64,000 bases of DNA, taken from contig NC_084703.1 of NCBI RefSeq assembly GCF_033807575.1, positions 15,748,001 to 15,812,000 of the forward strand, written 5' to 3'. The translations under genes and the position numbers were made by a program. Of this stretch, positions 62,901 through 64,000 are shown piece by piece. The notes beneath the pieces were generated by a model. The model was not told where the DNA came from. It did no database searches and saw only the letters and a program-made list of their open reading frames with translations. Origin of the DNA: Cydia pomonella (taxonomy: Eukaryota; Arthropoda; Insecta; Lepidoptera; Tortricidae). The stretch's first letter is position 1. Each line of letters opens with the position of its first letter.

Positions 62901-63192
62901 AATCAACGTTATTCAGCAGCACCGGCTCTGCCTCGGATCTCCTTCTTTCCACTCTTCGTTATAACTACTTATTTCAATAAATGAATGATCAGAATAGCGA
63001 GACGAACGTACTCGCGACACGGCAGAATAGGAGGCGGCGAAGGAGTCGCACGCCTCGGACATATAAGTGGGGGACATGTCCGCGATCGGCTCCTCCGCCT
63101 TGCTCTCCTTCGGTTCCTCGGGAAGCACCTCCTGCACCACGGGCTCCGGCTCGACAGTTTCTTGTTTCCCGCTTTTTGCTACGTCAGCGTAA
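56764..63192 (-). CDS. Clk: Clock (CLK), bHLH-PAS circadian transcription factor, C-terminal exons; partial
   Basis: Five minus-strand exons join in frame: 63192-63012, 62153-61935, 61633-61370, 57655-57533 and 56904-56764 (stop TGA), about 308 residues. The first completes SYADV, the VVSYAEVR-like motif that follows PAS-B in CLOCK proteins. Next come Ser-rich and Pro/Val-rich stretches. Then follows a coiled-coil/Gln-rich segment (HEELQQMIVRQQEELRQVKE) that corresponds to the conserved exon-19 region of vertebrate CLOCK. CLOCK pairs with CYCLE/BMAL on E-boxes and drives period and timeless. The bHLH and PAS domains lie off the right edge. The C-terminus is short and has no polyglutamine run, unlike fruit fly CLK; this fits insects whose CYCLE carries the activation domain. 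The 3.7-kb intron between exons at 57533 and 61370 holds a dead Tc1/mariner element. The gene is convergent with ABCB copy 2. Confidence 0.85.
57162..57255. mobile_element. palindromic MITE
   Basis: AGGCGCTTACCACACTGGAT pairs with ATCCAGTGTGCCAAGCGCCT, 94 bp. It lies in the Clk intron between 56904 and 57533. Confidence 0.8.
57533..57655 (-). CDS. Clk: Clk exon, coiled-coil/Gln-rich
   Basis: A 123-nt phase-0 exon encoding EQLQQKHEELQQMIVRQQEE and LRQVKEQLLLARLGMLEPL. This is the best-conserved C-terminal block of CLOCK proteins. The acceptor (CCGTGGCAG) has a poor pyrimidine tract. Confidence 0.85.
58060..58220. repeat. dispersed repeat (ACGAGTTGCGAATTACC family), split by a mariner
   Basis: Matches the copy at 240-440 (GCAACGAGTGG, ACACGACCGAATGGAGTGTT, ATTCGCACGTGTATCGTACA). 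The rest appears at 59521-59580, on the far side of the TA-flanked element. Confidence 0.7.
58221..59518 (-). mobile_element. dead Tc1/mariner-type element with TIRs, in Clk intron
   Basis: A 1298-bp element with inverted ends starting AAGCATAGTTCATATAGAAT (23 bp identical) and TA on each side (58219-58220 and 59519-59520). On the minus strand, frames 59356-59072 and 59153-58740 give a broken transposase-like protein with an N-terminal HTH region and the block LARLLYDPVLTKF...LADKTNVKLDF. No C-terminal catalytic part is recognisable. It splits a copy of another repeat (58060-58218 on the left, 59521-59580 on the right). Confidence 0.85.
60640..61160 (-). repeat. uninterrupted inverted copy of the 24780-25640 repeat
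   Basis: Read on the minus strand it follows 24780-25089 and then directly 25335-25610, without the LINE and MITE insertions. It lies in the large Clk intron, just before exon 61370. Confidence 0.85.
61370..61633 (-). CDS. Clk: Clk exon, Pro/Val-rich
   Basis: A 264-nt phase-0 exon encoding KRALRNTEFASYGDGGLMTF, PQLKNEPMLVPQRAIGAQYL and a proline/valine stretch, ending PDQAQIQ before GTGAGG. Confidence 0.82.
61935..62153 (-). CDS. Clk: Clk exon, Ser/Arg-rich
   Basis: A 219-nt phase-0 exon from PASVKSASGSSTGTT to GESRSSQRNTTRS. The acceptor is ATTTGTAG and the donor GTCAGT. It is very GC-rich. The longest open frame here is a shadow; the frame given is the one that joins its neighbours. Confidence 0.75.
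62585..62699. mobile_element. palindromic MITE
   Basis: GCCCATTTCTCGAACGGTAT pairs with ATACAATTCGAGAAATGGGC, 115 bp, in the Clk intron between 62153 and 63012. Confidence 0.82.
63012..63192 (-). CDS. Clk: Clk exon after PAS-B
   Basis: A 181-nt exon. The acceptor is TTGTTCAG; the first base T completes a serine codon before YADVAKSGKQETVEPEPVV. It ends AASYSAVSR at donor GTACGT. The open frame continues to 62917, but only this donor gives phase 0 into the next exon. Confidence 0.8.
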
Positions 63193-63347
63193 CTGAACAA
63201 AAAATATATTTCTATTATATAATGAATACCTAAATAAAAAAAAACTGTTAACCGATTTCAAGTGTTTCCCAAGCTGGACACTTAACAGACCATTTGGTGA
63301 GGGTTGAGCGAATACAAAAAAAAACGGCAATCGGCATGATGACAAAA

Positions 63348-63690
63348 GACTATTTTACAGTACATATGGTGCTACTTTCCCGCACGCGTGCGGGAATGAG
63401 CACTTTGCGTGCATATGTGGAAACTTTAAAGAGACATATGTACTGTAAAACATTGTACGATACACTTGGGAATAGGTAATTCCCAACTCGTGTCGATTTA
63501 AAACACTCCCTTCGGTAGTTCTTGTATCGTAATAGTACATTGTGATACAAGAGTGCTAAGTGGGTCATTACACGACATTGTGCGCGCGAGTTGCAAGCGA
63601 GCGCGCAATAAGAAAGCCGATGTGTGTCATGCCCATAGCACACGCGTTTCATACGACGTTTTTCAACACACTTGCGAGGAAAAAAGAAAC
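63348..63690. repeat. dispersed repeat (ACGAGTTGCGAATTACC family), near full length
   Basis: Contains a GCACGCGTGC palindrome, two inverted CATATG(T/G)...ACAGTACATATG blocks, GGTAATTCCCAACTCGTGTC and AACACTCCCTTCGGT. No coding exon is visible from 63193 to 64000. Confidence 0.7.
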
Positions 63691-64000
63691 TATCATATTA
63701 ATCAAATTTTAATTGTTAAGGTGGTTCGACTAGGTTACCCAAAGCTTAAACCTCACTAGATGGCGCCACAATTGCAAATTTTAAGTTTTAATTTTTTTGT
63801 GGAGTAGTCTTGGTATTTCTATACTGTAAATAATGTTTAGCGCACTCTTTAAATAAATATTGAACTATTACAACAAACATTGAACACTTCATTGTACAAA
63901 AACTACCCCTTAATGTCGACAGAATGTTTCTTGACTCTATTTCTAAGTATCACTCACACATTCAAACAGTCTTACTGGGATCCTTGTAGTAGACAATTTG

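Noticed and set aside
62913..63200. Clk exon running to the stop at 62917
   Set aside because: That would end the protein before the conserved coiled-coil exon; the donor GTACGT at 63011-63006 keeps the frame into 62153.
1..64000. A new multi-gene defence or metabolic system
   Set aside because: Real genes here are two ABC transporters, a complex I subunit and Clock; nothing in order or motifs suggests they form a shared system.

Overview
The window is nuclear DNA from an insect, almost certainly a moth or butterfly (Lepidoptera). It is AT-rich, its genes are split by GT-AG introns with short phase-consistent exons, and it is packed with mobile DNA of kinds common in Lepidoptera: Tc1/mariner elements, RTE-, CR1/jockey- and R4-like LINE remnants, tRNA-derived SINEs and many short palindromic MITEs. 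There are no operons, CRISPR arrays or prokaryotic signals.

Layout, left to right. (1) 466-20825, + strand: the 3' half (10 exons, 541 residues) of an ABCB/P-glycoprotein (MDR-type) transporter, covering the second transmembrane domain and second nucleotide-binding domain; its 5' half lies off the left edge. (2) 23348-23713, + strand: an uninterrupted NDUFB7 gene (complex I subunit B18), followed by a broken copy of its own 5' end at 24026-24190. (3) 24677-43660, + strand: a second, complete ABCB full transporter. I could join 26 exons into one open frame of 1312 residues, with all motifs of both nucleotide-binding domains intact. The last ten exons of the two ABCB genes have the same lengths (apart from the stop exon) and the same phases, so they are a tandem duplication. 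(4) 43661-56763: a gene-poor stretch with a CR1/jockey-like LINE ending in a CA/CACT microsatellite, an apparently intact DD37D mariner (45801-47103), a LINE RNase H fragment and several MITEs. (5) 56764-63192, minus strand: the last five coding exons of the circadian gene Clock, from the residues just after PAS-B through the coiled-coil/Q-rich segment to the stop, convergent with the second ABCB gene. (6) 63193-64000: repeats only.

The ABCB proteins are expected to be plasma-membrane ATP-driven exporters of hydrophobic compounds. NDUFB7 acts in mitochondrial complex I and CLOCK in the nucleus. I see no functional link beyond proximity. Introns and spacers hold most of the unusual structure: nested insertions with a matching empty site, two hAT-type MITEs with perfect 8-bp target duplications, a retroposon whose insertion duplicated a splice donor, and two long TIR elements sharing AGGG...CCCT ends that I cannot place in a known family. 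I found no convincing new multi-gene system; the novelty here is in the repeats and in the recent history of the ABCB pair.
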